NCBI GenBank assembly: GCA_025964675.1
Contig: JAOPYI010000238.1
Span: forward strand, 62,001 to 126,000
DNA length: 64,000 bases
Source: Sphaerisporangium sp.
GTDB lineage: Bacteria > Actinomycetota > Actinomycetes > Streptosporangiales > Streptosporangiaceae
Direction of reading: 5' to 3'
The translations under genes were made by a program, and so were the position numbers. Under the pieces are notes generated by a model. That model ran no database searches. It was not told where the DNA came from and saw nothing but the letters and a program-made list of their open reading frames with translations. This document shows, one piece after another, positions 63,816-64,000 of this stretch. Each line of letters starts with the position of its first letter. Position 1 is the stretch's first letter.

Positions 63816-64000
63816 ATGAACGTCGCCCGAAATCAGGCGCGCGACGACGGCCCCCCGGCGCATGACGGCGAGCGTGCCGTGCTGGAGGCCCCGGACATCA
63901 ACCGGGCCCTCACCCGCATCGCCCACGAGATCCTCGAACGCGCGAAGGGCCCCGAGAAGCTCCTGCTCCTCGGCATCCCGACCCGGGGCACGTTCCTGGC
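63816..64000 (+). CDS. pyrR: Bifunctional pyr operon regulator / uracil phosphoribosyltransferase PyrR (5' part)
   Basis: The first 61 codons are visible, starting ATG 63816. After a 20-residue variable N-terminus the family core is clear: [24 protein letters not shown] and [14 protein letters not shown], the beta-strand and loop of the phosphoribosyltransferase fold. PyrR senses UMP and controls the pyrimidine genes that normally follow. The rest lies beyond the window. Confidence 0.92.
   Translation, partial: MNVARNQARDDGPPAHDGERAVLEAPDINRALTRIAHEILERAKGPEKLLLLGIPTRGTFL

Overview
The window reads as a chromosomal segment of a high-GC, filamentous Gram-positive actinomycete. Codon third positions are almost all G or C. 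A near-perfect BldD developmental regulator, a DasR-type dre palindrome, actinobacterial -10 boxes placed 6-7 bases before start codons (leaderless mRNAs), a PASTA-type Ser/Thr kinase and PyrR-type pyrimidine control point to Streptosporangiaceae or a relative (Nonomuraea/Microbispora/Streptosporangium-like). The genus is an inference. I see no rRNA, tRNA, CRISPR array, insertion sequence or prophage.

Layout. (1) 1-2217: 3'-truncated hypF (hydrogenase maturation). (2) 2287-14377: an L-rhamnose regulon. A LacI-type regulator, rhamnulokinase and a Gfo/Idh oxidoreductase are on the minus strand. Divergent from them are a rhamnose ABC importer (ATPase, two permeases, lipoprotein RhaS), mutarotase RhaM, isomerase RhaI and a fused rhamnulose-1-P aldolase/lactaldehyde dehydrogenase. 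Together they import L-rhamnose and convert it to DHAP and lactate. Two copies of CATTAAAACGT in the divergent promoter are the likely operators. (3) 14535-19063: MFS exporter, then a minus-strand group of FMN glutamate-synthase-like protein, GlxC-like GXGXG protein and homocysteine S-methyltransferase. (4) 19345-24671: SNF2 helicase plus SWIM zinc-finger partner, then a secreted GH16 beta-glucanase under a LacI-type palindrome. (5) 25130-32114: VIT/VWA protein and MerR regulator, divergent Dps, and a 1036-residue protein joining a dead caspase-like domain to a KAP NTPase. (6) 32312-41459: lactonase, a PPi-type phosphofructokinase behind a dre site, thiI, DAHP synthase with an aromatic-residue leader peptide and strong hairpin, a sulfite-oxidase-like enzyme, a LytS/LytTR-type two-component pair, endonuclease IV. 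(7) 41616-49845: a purine/allantoin catabolic operon (uraD, uraH, uricase, two of three xanthine-dehydrogenase subunits, 8-oxoguanine deaminase, glycerate kinase, allantoinase, allantoicase), mostly with 4-base start/stop overlaps. (8) 49893-61360: a thiamine/isoprenoid/one-carbon block (TPP riboswitch-thiO-thiS-thiG, PASTA kinase, ferredoxin-reductase-like protein, Rv2175c-like DNA-binding protein, thiE, polyprenyl synthetase, metF, GNAT, YbaK, L,D-transpeptidase) whose gene neighbourhood resembles the mycobacterial Rv2172c-Rv2178c region. (9) 61361-64000: a frameshifted gene remnant, two SOS-box-like sites, a SAV_6107-type HEPN gene, bldD, and the start of pyrR with a PyrR-binding leader.

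The most unusual items are the pseudo-caspase/KAP fusion, the Phe-Trp-Tyr leader peptide before DAHP synthase, the D104/K124 phosphofructokinase with a dre site, the shared MerR/Dps operator, and the SOS-like boxes beside a broken gene. All functional calls rest on reading motifs by eye; no database search was possible.
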